A stretch of 64,000 nt of DNA from CAIXDB01 sp038327915 (GTDB lineage: Bacteria; Patescibacteriota; Minisyncoccia; Phycocordibacterales; DATDWN01). The position numbers and the translations under genes were made by a program. Shown here in pieces: positions 8,899 to 17,005 of the stretch. Position 1 is the stretch's first letter. Every line of letters starts with the position of its first letter. The notes under the pieces were generated by a model. That model saw nothing but the letters and a program-made list of their open reading frames with translations, made no database searches and was not told the origin of the DNA. The DNA lies in assembly GCA_038327915.1 (NCBI GenBank), contig JBBQLO010000001.1:1-64000 (forward strand). Reading direction: 5' to 3'.

Positions 8899-9089
8899 GT
8901 GAAGAAAGCCATTTGGGAAGATACTTGCCCCGTTCTGGCGCGGACGGTCCGCGCAAATAACTTTGCCATCAGAACCTCGGTTTCCTCGTAGAGTTAATTC
9001 AGCTCCTCGAGCAAAACCCAGTTTGGGAGAAGGTTCATAAGAATCTCCCCCACCACAATGTTTTTGAAAACTATTTTCGATTTTTATGA
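8899..9089 (+). pseudogene. Small Shine-Dalgarno-led gene with a broken frame (about 63 residues if joined)
   Basis: AGGAGG (8885-8890) stands 8 nt before GTG 8899. The first frame encodes 30 residues (starting MKKAIWEDTCPVLARTVRA) and stops at TAG 8989-8991. One frame over, an open stretch continues (VELIQLLEQNPVWEKVHKN and onwards) to TGA 9087-9089, and a terminator begins at the very next base. A shift of -1 near 8987 would join them into one protein of about 63 residues. So this is a damaged gene, a programmed frameshift or a sequencing error. The DNA can also fold into several hairpins (GCGCGG/CCGCGC, GGGAGA/TCTCCC), so a non-coding RNA is a possible alternative. No family recognised. 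Confidence 0.5.
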
Positions 9090-9109
9090 CGACCAATGCG
9101 GTCGTTTTT
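9090..9109 (+). terminator. Intrinsic terminator
   Basis: CGACC (9090-9094), loop AATGC, GGTCG (9100-9104), then five Ts. It starts directly after the TGA of the broken small gene. Confidence 0.75.
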
Positions 9110-9172
9110 CTTATTATTTTTTTATAATTTTCTATTATCGATTTTTTTGTTTTTTATGATTTGAAAATGTAG

Positions 9173-9178
9173 TATAGT
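9173..9178 (+). promoter_or_regulatory. -10 box TATAGT, leaderless start of uvrB
   Basis: TATAGT ends 6 nt before ATG 9185; no Shine-Dalgarno sequence and no clear -35 box. Confidence 0.55.
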
Positions 9179-9184
9179 ACTTTT

Positions 9185-12100
9185 ATGCCATTTAAAATTC
9201 ACCGAGAATTTGAGCCAGCAGGGGATCAACCAAAAGCAATTGAGGCTTTGGTCAAGGGAGTTAAAAAAGGTCTAAAACACCAGACTCTTTTTGGTGTAAC
9301 GGGTTCAGGAAAAAGTGTAACGGCAGATACACAAATTTTTATACGGCAAAATGGAAAAGTCTTTTCTTCTACAATGAGTGAGTTTGCTGATCCCTTTTTA
9401 GAGGTGTATAAAAAAAATATAATTCTTCAAGATGATACAGAGATTCTCAATAATATTTTAGATTTAGAAACTTACAGTTTTAATCCAACTACAGGAATAA
9501 GTGAATGGAAAAGAATCTCTCAGATTACGAGGCATAGATCACCTTCAAAAATATGGGAAATCGAAGCAAGTTGTGGTCGTTCTGTACAAGTGACAGGTGA
9601 TCATAATATGTATATTGTTAGAAATCAAAAATTAAATCTTGTAAAATCTGAATATATAAAAAAAGGCGATTTTATTCCTGTGCCTAGAAGTTTAGAACCC
9701 ATTAAAGAAAAAATTTTAGAGATAAATATAACATCTGATCTGCTAAAGTCTGGAAGAAAATATTATTTTAAATTATGCGAGACAGTTTTTCCTAGTTTTA
9801 AAAAAATATTATCGTATCAAAAATATTATCATGCTACCGAGTGTGGTAAAGGAGTGTTGCTCAATGATAATGTATTTATAAGTGGTAAATATAATCCTAT
9901 TACAGTATTTGCAAAAGGTGGCAAAGAAATACAGACTATACAGTGCATCTCAGATCGTTTCTTGAGATTTCTTGGTTATTATATTGCTGAGGGACATGCG
10001 ACAGATCGATATATTGTACTTTCATCAGCCGATAAGGAAATTGTTGATGATATACGCGAAGAAGTAATTTCTCGTGGAATGTCTTTCGCTCACAGAAAAG
10101 ATACGTATGATTATCAATTAAGTTCTGTTGCATGGAGAGATATATTGTATACGTGGTGCGGAGGAAATGCATACACTAAACATTTACCTCCTTTTTGGGT
10201 AAATCTTTCTAATATGCAACTCGCAGAACTTCTCAAGGCCTATTTTTCTGGTGATGGAGGTGTTGATACGGGAAGTATCTCTGCAACAACAGCAAGTAAA
10301 AAACTTGGTTCTGAACTTCTCTATGCTCTTTTGCGATTCGGTATTATTGCACGATTAAAACATCGCATGGTTAAAATTCCGAACATTGACAGAAGGAGCC
10401 ATTCATGGAGAGTATATATATATGGCAAAGATCAAATTACTCTTTTCCAAAAATATATTGGCTTCAGTTTGGAAAGAAAAAACAAAAACTTATACACAGT
10501 ACTTGCCCCTTCTGCAAATACCAATGTGGATATTGTACCAATCGATGGCACTTTATTAAAAAAAATGAGAACGACCCTGGGTCTATTTCAGACTGATATT
10601 GCCAAAGAATGCGGTATTGTTCGATCACACGTTTCATTATTAGAAGATGGGCATCGTAAACCATCTAGAATACTTTTGGCTAAATTGGTTAAATTTTTTG
10701 ATAAAAGAATCCAACAGAATTCTCAAGATATTCAAATTCTTGATCAATGGAAAATGCTTCTTAATCTTTTTTGGACACCTATACAAAAAATAAAAAAGAT
10801 AGATGGTGGAAAATATGTATATGATTTTGCGATAGAGAAAAATGAAACTTTTTTAGCTGGAGTGGGGGGAGTTTTTGTACACAATACATTTACGGCTGCA
10901 AATGTTATTCAAGAAATTCAAAAACCAACACTTGTTATTGCCCACAACAAAACACTTGCCGCGCAACTTGCGCAAGAGTACAAAGAATTTTTTCCGGAAA
11001 ATGCTGTGCATTATTTTGTTTCCTACTATGACTACTACCAGCCGGAAGCTTACATGCCAGTGACGGATACGTATATAGAAAAAGAAGCAATGATCAATGA
11101 AGAAATTGATCGTCTGAGACATGCGTCTACTCAAGCCCTCCTTACTCGCAGAGATGTTATTATTGTTGCTTCTGTTTCCTGTATTTACGGCCTCGGTTCA
11201 CCCGTTGAATATGAAAAAGTAAATTTAAAAATCGCAGAAGGTGAGGAAATTTCGCGTACAGAATTTATACACAAACTGATTGCTATACATTTTGAACGCA
11301 CCACAGCAGATTTGGAACCGGGCATGTTTCGGGCTATCGGCAACATGTTAGAAATCATGCCTATCTCGGAGAAAGTAATATATCGTCTTGAAATTCTTGA
11401 TGGTAGAATTAAACAGATTTTAAAAATTGATGCAATTACACGAGAAATTATCGAACCAGTTACAGTTTTCTTTTTGTTTCCAGCAAAACATTTTATTTCG
11501 ACGAAAGAACAAAGTGAACAAGCGTTTAAGACTATTAAGGCAGAGCTTGATGAAAGGCTTATTGAGCTCGAAGGCGAAGGAAAGCTTCTTGAAGTAGAGC
11601 GCCTCAAGCGCCGCACAACATACGATCTCGCTCTTATTCGCGAGATGGGATATTGTACGGGCATTGAAAATTATTCAAGGCATTTTTCAGGTAAACTTCC
11701 TGGTGAAGCTCCAGATACACTACTTTCGTATTTTCCACATTCTGTTGATAGTACGGGCAAGATAATTCCTGAATTTCTGACCATTATTGACGAATCACAT
11801 GTGACTGTGCCACAAATAGGTGGCATGTATGGTGGTGATGCTTCCCGCAAGCAGGCACTTGTAGAATATGGGTTTCGCTTGCCCTCGGCCAAAGACAACC
11901 GCCCACTTAAATTTGAAGAATTTGAAAAAAGAGTCGGCCAGACTATATACACTTCAGCCACTCCTGGAGACTATGAGAGAGAACATAGTGAGCAGGTGGT
12001 AGAGCAAGTCATTCGTCCCACAGGCCTTATTGACCCGGTTGTGGAAGTGAAACCTATTGTTGAAAATGGAAGTTATAAGGGTCAGATTTTTGATTTTATT

Positions 12101-12832
12101 ACCGAAGCCCAAAAAGCTATTAAAGCCGGTGGGCGAGTCATAGCCACGACTTTGACTAAAAAGATGGCTGAAGACCTCTCTGAGTATTTGAAAGAAAAAG
12201 ATATAAAGGCAGAATATTTGCATAGCGATATTAAAACTATTCAACGCATTGAAATATTGACTGAATTTCGTCGAGGAAAGTTTGATGTCATTGTCGGTGT
12301 CAATCTTTTGCGAGAAGGTCTCGACTTACCGGAAGTAACTCTTATTGGAATACTTGATGCAGATAAAGCTGGGTTCTTGCGTAGTGAAACTTCTCTCATC
12401 CAGATCATAGGACGTGCTGCCCGCAATGTCCTTGGACGGGTGATTTTGTATGCCGATGTGATGACTGGGGCCATGAAATATGCTATAGACGAAACTGCTC
12501 GAAGGCGAACGGTTCAAATGGAGTACAACACAAAGCATGGCATCACTCCAAAAACCATTATAAAGAAAATACAGGACATTACAGACCAGATGAAAAGCGA
12601 ACATGATAAAACAGTTGGGGCGCTTATCGAAATGGATAAAAAAATGTTTGGTAAAGATCCCACGAAGTTGATTGAGCAAAAAGAAAAGCAAATGGAGTCG
12701 GCAGTAAAAGTACTTGATTTCGAGACAGCAGCAATATTACGAGATGAAGTGGCAGAATTGATCAAGATGAATACTCCGAAGAAAGAAAAGAAGGTGAAGA
12801 ACCCAAGGAATGCAGGGGATGCTTTAGCATAA
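9185..12832 (+). CDS. uvrB: Excinuclease ABC subunit B, interrupted by an intein
   Basis: Damage-handling helicase-like subunit of nucleotide excision repair. The 1215-residue precursor contains a 524-residue intein (residues 44-567); the spliced protein would have 691 residues, normal for UvrB. The intein sits in the ATP-binding loop: host residues GVTGSGK before it and TFTAANVI after it rebuild the canonical Walker A. Other UvrB marks are the beta-hairpin YYDYYQPEAY, TIDESHVTVPQIGGMY, the C-terminal helicase motifs (VNLLREGLDLPEV, QIIGRAARN) and a C-terminal UVR domain (residues about 1165-1195) that contacts UvrC. Splicing is needed for ATPase function, so the intein must be active if UvrB is. 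Confidence 0.97.
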   Translation: MPFKIHREFEPAGDQPKAIEALVKGVKKGLKHQTLFGVTGSGKSVTADTQIFIRQNGKVFSSTMSEFADPFLEVYKKNIILQDDTEILNNILDLETYSFNPTTGISEWKRISQITRHRSPSKIWEIEASCGRSVQVTGDHNMYIVRNQKLNLVKSEYIKKGDFIPVPRSLEPIKEKILEINITSDLLKSGRKYYFKLCETVFPSFKKILSYQKYYHATECGKGVLLNDNVFISGKYNPITVFAKGGKEIQTIQCISDRFLRFLGYYIAEGHATDRYIVLSSADKEIVDDIREEVISRGMSFAHRKDTYDYQLSSVAWRDILYTWCGGNAYTKHLPPFWVNLSNMQLAELLKAYFSGDGGVDTGSISATTASKKLGSELLYALLRFGIIARLKHRMVKIPNIDRRSHSWRVYIYGKDQITLFQKYIGFSLERKNKNLYTVLAPSANTNVDIVPIDGTLLKKMRTTLGLFQTDIAKECGIVRSHVSLLEDGHRKPSRILLAKLVKFFDKRIQQNSQDIQILDQWKMLLNLFWTPIQKIKKIDGGKYVYDFAIEKNETFLAGVGGVFVHNTFTAANVIQEIQKPTLVIAHNKTLAAQLAQEYKEFFPENAVHYFVSYYDYYQPEAYMPVTDTYIEKEAMINEEIDRLRHASTQALLTRRDVIIVASVSCIYGLGSPVEYEKVNLKIAEGEEISRTEFIHKLIAIHFERTTADLEPGMFRAIGNMLEIMPISEKVIYRLEILDGRIKQILKIDAITREIIEPVTVFFLFPAKHFISTKEQSEQAFKTIKAELDERLIELEGEGKLLEVERLKRRTTYDLALIREMGYCTGIENYSRHFSGKLPGEAPDTLLSYFPHSVDSTGKIIPEFLTIIDESHVTVPQIGGMYGGDASRKQALVEYGFRLPSAKDNRPLKFEEFEKRVGQTIYTSATPGDYEREHSEQVVEQVIRPTGLIDPVVEVKPIVENGSYKGQIFDFITEAQKAIKAGGRVIATTLTKKMAEDLSEYLKEKDIKAEYLHSDIKTIQRIEILTEFRRGKFDVIVGVNLLREGLDLPEVTLIGILDADKAGFLRSETSLIQIIGRAARNVLGRVILYADVMTGAMKYAIDETARRRTVQMEYNTKHGITPKTIIKKIQDITDQMKSEHDKTVGALIEMDKKMFGKDPTKLIEQKEKQMESAVKVLDFETAAILRDEVAELIKMNTPKKEKKVKNPRNAGDALA
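9314..10885 (+). mobile_element. Intein with LAGLIDADG homing endonuclease and an internal HTH domain
   Basis: Begins with Ser44 of the precursor (SVTADTQIF, block A, DT motif) and ends with His-Asn at 566-567, followed by Thr as the +1 residue. Block B shows VQVTGDHNMYIV (T and H at about 137-140). Two LAGLIDADG-like helices are seen, FLGYYIAEG (about 262-270) and LLKAYFSGDGG (about 349-359), which means a DOD-type endonuclease. Between the endonuclease and block F (YVYDFAIEKNETFLAG, VHN) there is an XRE-like helix-turn-helix segment (about residues 458-505). All splice residues look intact (Ser1, block B His, penultimate His, terminal Asn, Thr+1). Confidence 0.93.
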
Positions 12833-12866
12833 CTATTTTTCATTTGCCAATTTTCTCTCATTCTGC

Positions 12867-12872
12867 TATTAT
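12867..12872 (+). promoter_or_regulatory. -10 box TATTAT, leaderless start of rpsP
   Basis: TATTAT ends 6 nt before ATG 12879. Confidence 0.5.
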
Positions 12873-12878
12873 CGTGGA

Positions 12879-13280
12879 ATGTTAAAAATACGACTACAAA
12901 GAGTGGGACGCAAACATGAACCTGTTTTTCGGCTTGTTTTGACGGACTCAAAGAATTCAACTAAAAGTGGTAAATTTCATGAGATATTGGGAAATTATGA
13001 TTCCCGTAAAGGTGAGGATGCAGTATTCAAAGGAGAGCGCATTACCTACTGGATTTCTCAGGGCGCTCGGCCTTCGGACACGGTACACAACCTTCTTGTA
13101 TCAAGAAAGATAATCGAGGGTAAAAAAGTTAATGCATTACCAAAGAAGAAAGCTATTATCAAAGAAAAGGGTCCAGAGGAAGCTACAGTTGCAACTCCTC
13201 CTGTTTCAAAACCAGAAGTAAAAGCAGAGGAAAAAATAAGTGTAGAAGCAGAAGTAGTTGAAGAGACTCCAGCGGTCTAG
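12879..13280 (+). CDS. rpsP: Small ribosomal subunit protein bS16 with C-terminal extension
   Basis: Ribosomal protein that helps assemble the 30S subunit. The first 80 residues match bS16 (MLKIRLQRVGRKHEPVFRLV, GNYDSRKGED, ITYWISQGARPSDTV, LLVSRKII). Residues about 90-133 are a Lys/Glu/Ala/Val-rich tail of low complexity, as often seen in Patescibacteria. First gene of a cluster that continues with khpA and, after a foreign-looking gene, trmD. Confidence 0.95.
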   Translation: MLKIRLQRVGRKHEPVFRLVLTDSKNSTKSGKFHEILGNYDSRKGEDAVFKGERITYWISQGARPSDTVHNLLVSRKIIEGKKVNALPKKKAIIKEKGPEEATVATPPVSKPEVKAEEKISVEAEVVEETPAV

Positions 13281-13327
13281 TTTCTTTACATTATTGTTGT
13301 TGTCCTACTTTAGGTCTTGTTCTGCCA

Positions 13328-13356
13328 TTGACTCTATTTCTTTTCCCTACTACAAT
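13328..13356 (+). promoter_or_regulatory. Promoter upstream of khpA
   Basis: TTGACT (13328-13333), 17-nt spacer, TACAAT (13351-13356), 44 nt before the khpA start. The 120-nt gap after rpsP is otherwise without a gene. Confidence 0.5.
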
Positions 13357-13400
13357 TATATTGCACAGTTTTTCAGATTATTATTTTAACGATTGAATTC

Positions 13401-13718
13401 ATGGAACAAGATTCACAATTTTTAGACTACGTTATCAAGGCGCTTGTAGAGTTTCCTGCCGATGTGAAAATTATTCGCACAGTAGATGAAATGGGTGTAC
13501 TTATGACCCTTGATGTCAACCAAGCTGACATGGGTAAGATCATTGGTCGTGAGGGAAATACAGCTAAAGCCATTCGTGCATTACTTCGCGTTGTTGGGAT
13601 GAAAAATAATGCTCGTGTAAATCTCAAAATCAACGAGCCGGTTGGAGGTATAAAAGATGTGCCAAAGCAGTCGGTGACTAAATCTCTTGACGATGCCATG
13701 GCTGATTTGAAGATATAG
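13401..13718 (+). CDS. khpA: KH-domain RNA-binding protein KhpA (YlqC)
   Basis: RNA-binding protein of 105 residues, usually encoded beside rpsP; in Firmicutes KhpA acts with KhpB in RNA and cell-shape control. The KH motif is visible as GKIIGREGNTAKAIRALLRVVG with the G-x-x-G loop (GREG), followed by a short acidic tail (SLDDAMADL). Length is slightly above the usual 75-80 because of the tail. It has a two-box promoter of its own and a strong terminator downstream, so it can be transcribed separately from trmD. Confidence 0.88.
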   Translation: MEQDSQFLDYVIKALVEFPADVKIIRTVDEMGVLMTLDVNQADMGKIIGREGNTAKAIRALLRVVGMKNNARVNLKINEPVGGIKDVPKQSVTKSLDDAMADLKI

Positions 13719-13801
13719 TATCCGAAATTCGTTAATCTTACACGTGATCTTGGGGAAATTATGAACTTCGTGTAGAAGGTGAGAATTTTTAAAATAAACT
13801 T

Positions 13802-13836
13802 CGAAAAAAGCTTTAACAAAAAGCTTTTTTCGTTTT
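13802..13836 (+). terminator. Intrinsic terminator after khpA
   Basis: A 13-bp perfect stem (CGAAAAAAGCTTT, 13802-13814, with its complement 13820-13832), loop AACAA, then TTTT. Ends the rpsP-khpA transcript about 85 nt after the khpA stop. Confidence 0.85.
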
Positions 13837-13848
13837 ATCGATAAAAAA

Positions 13849-13877
13849 TTGAGATAAAAACTTGAATGTGGTATGTT
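13849..13877 (+). promoter_or_regulatory. Promoter of the 13897 gene
   Basis: TTGAGA (13849-13854), 17-nt spacer, TATGTT (13872-13877); the Shine-Dalgarno GAGGAGG follows at 13882-13888. Confidence 0.5.
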
Positions 13878-13896
13878 GTTCGAGGAGGTCAATGTA

Positions 13897-14202
13897 ATGA
13901 TGATGACTTTAAATGAATGTTGTGCTGTAAAGTTGAGAAATCTTGGTTTAACTTTTGGCCAGCATCAGGACGGTCGCATTGTCATCGGTAGTACACGGTG
14001 GTTTTTCGGTATTCCCAGGTTTAGGCCAAAAATCATTGGTGAAGTATTGAAGCGGCCGGTATTCACCAAAAGCGGACACACAGGATTTTTTCAGTTTTCG
14101 GCAGGACCCAAGGGACCGATTTGGGATTTAGCAGAAGTTTTGGAAAAAGATTTTGGCATCGAAGTTGAAATCTGGATCGATCCATCTTTGCCCACCCGAT
14201 AA
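13897..14202 (+). CDS. Hypothetical protein, Shine-Dalgarno-led, between khpA and trmD
   Basis: A 101-residue protein with no family I recognise. Start fixed by GAGGAGG ending 8 nt before ATG 13897; a longer frame from 13873 would overlap its own Shine-Dalgarno sequence. The middle is aromatic and glycine-rich (STRWFFGIPRFRPK, SGHTGFFQFSAGPKGP) and the C-terminus holds WDLAEVLEKDFGIEVEIWID. No signal peptide or membrane helix. It has its own promoter and a terminator right after the stop. It occupies the position that rimM takes in the classical rpsP-khpA-rimM-trmD operon, but shows no resemblance to RimM. Confidence 0.65.
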   Translation: MMMTLNECCAVKLRNLGLTFGQHQDGRIVIGSTRWFFGIPRFRPKIIGEVLKRPVFTKSGHTGFFQFSAGPKGPIWDLAEVLEKDFGIEVEIWIDPSLPTR

Positions 14203-14210
14203 AATCAGTA

Positions 14211-14242
14211 GACCGTTTGCATTTATGTGTAGGCGGTCTTTT
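14211..14242 (+). terminator. Intrinsic terminator after the 13897 gene
   Basis: GACCG(TTT) at 14211-14218 pairs with (AGG)CGGTC ending at 14238, then TTTT. It starts 9 nt after the stop codon. Confidence 0.7.
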
Positions 14243-14278
14243 GTATACAAAAATTATAATTTGTGTTACTTTGCACGT

Positions 14279-14956
14279 ATGAATTTTCACATTATTACGC
14301 TTTTTCCACACTCATTTGACTCCTATCTTAGTGAGTCTATTTTGTCGCGAGCCATTGGGGATAAAAAGATAAAAGTAAATTTTTATAATCCGCGCGACTT
14401 TGCCGATAATTCGTATAAAAGGATTGATCAAAAACCGTACAGCGGAGGGCCGGGTATGGTTATTCAAGCCGAACCCGTTATCAAAGCTTTGTCAACAGCT
14501 TTGATAAAAATAAAACGTAATAAAAAAAATAAAATAAAAATAGTCTGGCTTTCTCCTGGAGGAAAACAATTTGATACTGAATATGCTAAAAAAGCTGTGA
14601 CAAAATATATACATATTATTGTGGTCTGTGGAAGATATGAAGGGATCGACGCGCGAGTAAAAGCCGTGTTTAAAAAAGAATATAAAATAGAAGATGTTTC
14701 TGTTGGCCCATATATTCTAACAGGTGGAGAGTTACCTGCCATGATAATTATTGATTGTATTGCTCGGCAAGTAGAAGGCGTGCTTGGAAATTTTAATTCT
14801 CTCGAAGAGTCACGTACGGGACACGAATTAGCAACTTCTGCAGTGTACACACGTCCAGAAGTTTTTGAGTTTAAAGGTAAAAAATATCGCGTGCCAAAAA
14901 TACTTTTGTCAGGTGATCACAAAAAAATAGAAGCATGGAAGTTAAAACAGAAATAG
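14279..14956 (+). CDS. trmD: tRNA (guanine37-N1)-methyltransferase
   Basis: SPOUT-class enzyme that methylates G37 of tRNAs with SAM and prevents +1 frameshifting. The knot region shows CGRYEGIDARV and SVGPYILTGGELPAM; the N-terminus shows YSGGPGMV and the C-terminal domain ESRTGHELATSAVYTRPEVF. Length 225 residues is normal. The ATG at 14279 begins the family's MNFHIITLFP start; a longer ORF from 14153 overlaps the previous gene and is rejected. TATAAT stands at 14255-14260 (18 nt before ATG), and a weaker TACTTT at the 6-nt spacing. Confidence 0.95.
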   Translation: MNFHIITLFPHSFDSYLSESILSRAIGDKKIKVNFYNPRDFADNSYKRIDQKPYSGGPGMVIQAEPVIKALSTALIKIKRNKKNKIKIVWLSPGGKQFDTEYAKKAVTKYIHIIVVCGRYEGIDARVKAVFKKEYKIEDVSVGPYILTGGELPAMIIIDCIARQVEGVLGNFNSLEESRTGHELATSAVYTRPEVFEFKGKKYRVPKILLSGDHKKIEAWKLKQK

Positions 14957-15083
14957 TTTTCTGGTGTATTAATTTTATTGGAGAAATGCCTTGTGACAAA
15001 GATTCAGGGGACGGAAGACACAACTGATTTTTTTAAACTTTGGATCACTTTCAGCCTCAAATCCGCAAGCTTTCAATACACTG

Positions 15084-15383
15084 CATTATGTGGACTATGA
15101 TGGCTACATTGAGATACCCGAGTGAAAGATGTCGAATTGGCTAAAACCAAAGAATATATTATTGGCGATATGTATTTTGGTTTAGAATCTTCTGATTCTC
15201 TAGCAGAACTTTGCACTATTCAATATATTTTGACACCAGACCAATATGTAGAAAAAATAAAAAAATAACCGCAGAAGATGTATAGACTATTTCACAAGAG
15301 ATATAGTTCATTCCGAGCTACGTATGGCTATTGTGAAAAATGTAAAACAACGAGAAGAATTGGAAAAAAACTTTAGCTTTTAA
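15084..15383 (+). pseudogene. Decayed C-terminal remnant of an M16 (insulinase-type) peptidase
   Basis: Three short frames line up with the C-terminal part of M16 processing peptidases. The first encodes HYVDYDGYIEIP (15084 onwards); the second covers 15122-15268 (VKDVELAKTKEYIIGDMYFG, then LESSDSLAEL, TPDQYVEKIKK); the third covers 15306-15383 (VHSELRMAIVKNVKQREELE, ending NFSF). They are separated by stop codons and frame changes. The zinc-binding HxxEH half is absent. This is a relic, not a working gene; the family call rests on the typical order of these segments. Confidence 0.6.
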
Positions 15384-15766
15384 ATTCTTGCAAAATGTTT
15401 TTGTGTGTAGTGATGCCAGACTCAACATCTATATCTTCATGCGTTTTGTCACAATTAACTAAAACGACCGACTTCCGTTCGAGCCAAAATGTATCAGTAA
15501 AACGTGGTTCACTCGTCAGGGTATTCGGTTTAAGCGTATTGCAAGGTTGCACCTCTTCACCAGATTATTTTGTTATTTTAGGAGATAGAAATGGCACGCA
15601 CACCACTTATCGACTAGATATTTATTTATAATAAAGTTGCAGTTAAATTTTTCTTAAGACAGATATTGAATTTGTGATTATTGGGGTTGATGAGATGAAG
15701 GAGTTTAATTTTTTCAATAATTAATATTTTTTGATATACTATATTTATATTCATAAATTATTTTCA
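15384..15766 (+). other. Gene-poor stretch upstream of gap
   Basis: No convincing gene. A 78-codon frame at 15395-15631 lacks a ribosome binding site, a -10 box at the start and any recognisable motif. At about 15653-15724 a short open frame ends in FVIIGVDEMKEF, which may be the tail of another decayed gene. A possible -10 box TATACT lies at 15735-15740, 26 nt before the gap start. Together with the M16 relic this is a region of gene decay. Confidence 0.4.
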
Positions 15767-16807
15767 ATGACTAAAATCAAAGTAGCAATCAATGGTGGAG
15801 GCAGAATAGGACGAGCATTTTTTCGTATTGCACACATGCGAGATGACATCGATGTTGTGGCTATCAATGACTTGGGTAATATAGACAACATCGCATACCT
15901 TTTAAAATATGACACGGCATATGGACAGAAATTTAATTCTGTTACTACTTCGACCGACAAAAAGAAAATAATTGTTGATGGAAAAGAAATTATTTTCCTT
16001 TCGGAAAAGGAACCGGCCAACTTGCCATGGAAAAATATGGGTATTGATGTGGTGGTAGAATCCACAGGATTTTTCACAAGCTTTGAAAAAGCTCGTGCAC
16101 ATGTCACTGCAGGGGCAAAAAAAGTAGTTATTACTGCACCAGCAAAAGATGGAGTGAATGGACAGGCAAGCGCTGCGGACGAAGGAACTGTACTTATGGG
16201 AATAAACGAAGACAAGCTCAAAACGTGTGCGGTTACTTCCAATGCATCATGTACTACTAATGCAGGCAGTCCATTGATTCAGATATTGAAAGAAACAATC
16301 GGTATAGAAAAAGCTATTCTCAATACTGTGCATGGTTACACTGCGAGTCAGTCTTTGGTAGATGGACCAAGCGCCAAGGATTTCAAAGAAGGTCGGGCTG
16401 CTGCGCAAAATATAGTGCCAACTTCTACTGGTGCCGCTATCGCTGTGACGAAAGTGATTACCGATCTCGTTGGAAAATTTGACGGAATTTCAATTCGCGT
16501 GCCAGTTATTGCTGGTTCTATAGTTGACGTGACATTTATTGCATCACGACCAACTACTAAAGAAGAAGTTAATCAGATCTTGAAAAAAGCAGCAGGAGAA
16601 GAACGTTGGGCAAAAGTTTTCTCTGTGACAGAAGATCCGATTGTTTCTTCAGATATCCTCGGCAGCAAATACGCATCCATTGCCGACCTCGGTCTCACTC
16701 GTGTGGTGGACGGCAACCTAGTAAAAGTAATGGCATGGTATGATAACGAAATGGGGTACACGCACTCACTGGTGGAGCATGTGGTAAAGACAGCTTCATT
16801 TATTTAA
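15767..16807 (+). CDS. gap: Glyceraldehyde-3-phosphate dehydrogenase, type I
   Basis: Glycolytic enzyme that converts glyceraldehyde-3-phosphate to 1,3-bisphosphoglycerate with NAD. The NAD fold starts with INGGGRIGRAFFR; the catalytic cysteine is in SNASCTTNAG and the catalytic His in NTVHGYTASQSLVDGP; WYDNEMGYTHSLVEHV closes the protein. 346 residues. Start chosen at MTKIKVAINGG; the in-frame extension from 15731 covers a likely promoter. It leads a small carbon-metabolism group with rpiB, rpe and a transketolase half. Confidence 0.96.
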   Translation: MTKIKVAINGGGRIGRAFFRIAHMRDDIDVVAINDLGNIDNIAYLLKYDTAYGQKFNSVTTSTDKKKIIVDGKEIIFLSEKEPANLPWKNMGIDVVVESTGFFTSFEKARAHVTAGAKKVVITAPAKDGVNGQASAADEGTVLMGINEDKLKTCAVTSNASCTTNAGSPLIQILKETIGIEKAILNTVHGYTASQSLVDGPSAKDFKEGRAAAQNIVPTSTGAAIAVTKVITDLVGKFDGISIRVPVIAGSIVDVTFIASRPTTKEEVNQILKKAAGEERWAKVFSVTEDPIVSSDILGSKYASIADLGLTRVVDGNLVKVMAWYDNEMGYTHSLVEHVVKTASFI

Positions 16808-16818
16808 AAATATAAAAT

Positions 16819-17004
16819 ATGAAAATAATAAAAATTATAGCAATAATCGTAGTGGTAGTATTTTTGCTCATTATTCCAATTTTACGAGTCCATAATTCTC
16901 AGATTCGTTGTATTCAAGCACCATGCACAGATTATGAAAATACTTCTGTCCTTAAATTTGTAATGCATTATTTCCAACCAAATAATGAAATGTGGTTTAA
17001 TTAA
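16819..17004 (+). CDS. Small single-span membrane protein
   Basis: A 61-residue protein with a hydrophobic helix at residues 3-23 followed by a short extracytoplasmic part with two cysteines in RCIQAPC. A similar C-I-x-A-P-C stretch is common in small exported proteins of Parcubacteria, from memory. It lies 11 nt after gap and its stop is 1 nt before the rpiB start, so it is in the same transcript. TATAAA stands only 2 nt before the ATG. Function unknown. Confidence 0.55.
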   Translation: MKIIKIIAIIVVVVFLLIIPILRVHNSQIRCIQAPCTDYENTSVLKFVMHYFQPNNEMWFN

Positions 17005-17005
17005 A

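Noticed and set aside
9030..9062. GGTTCATAAGAATCTCCCCCACCA reminded me of a tRNA or tmRNA 3' end with encoded CCA
   Set aside because: The T-loop does not fit (no TTCRA in a 7-nt loop closed by 5 bp), no matching acceptor 5' strand lies upstream, and no tmRNA 5' signature or tag ending in ALAA is present. The stretch is better explained as coding sequence of the small gene.
15395..15631. 78-codon plus-strand frame as a gene
   Set aside because: No Shine-Dalgarno sequence, no -10 box near its start, no recognisable motif, and it lies in a stretch of gene decay.
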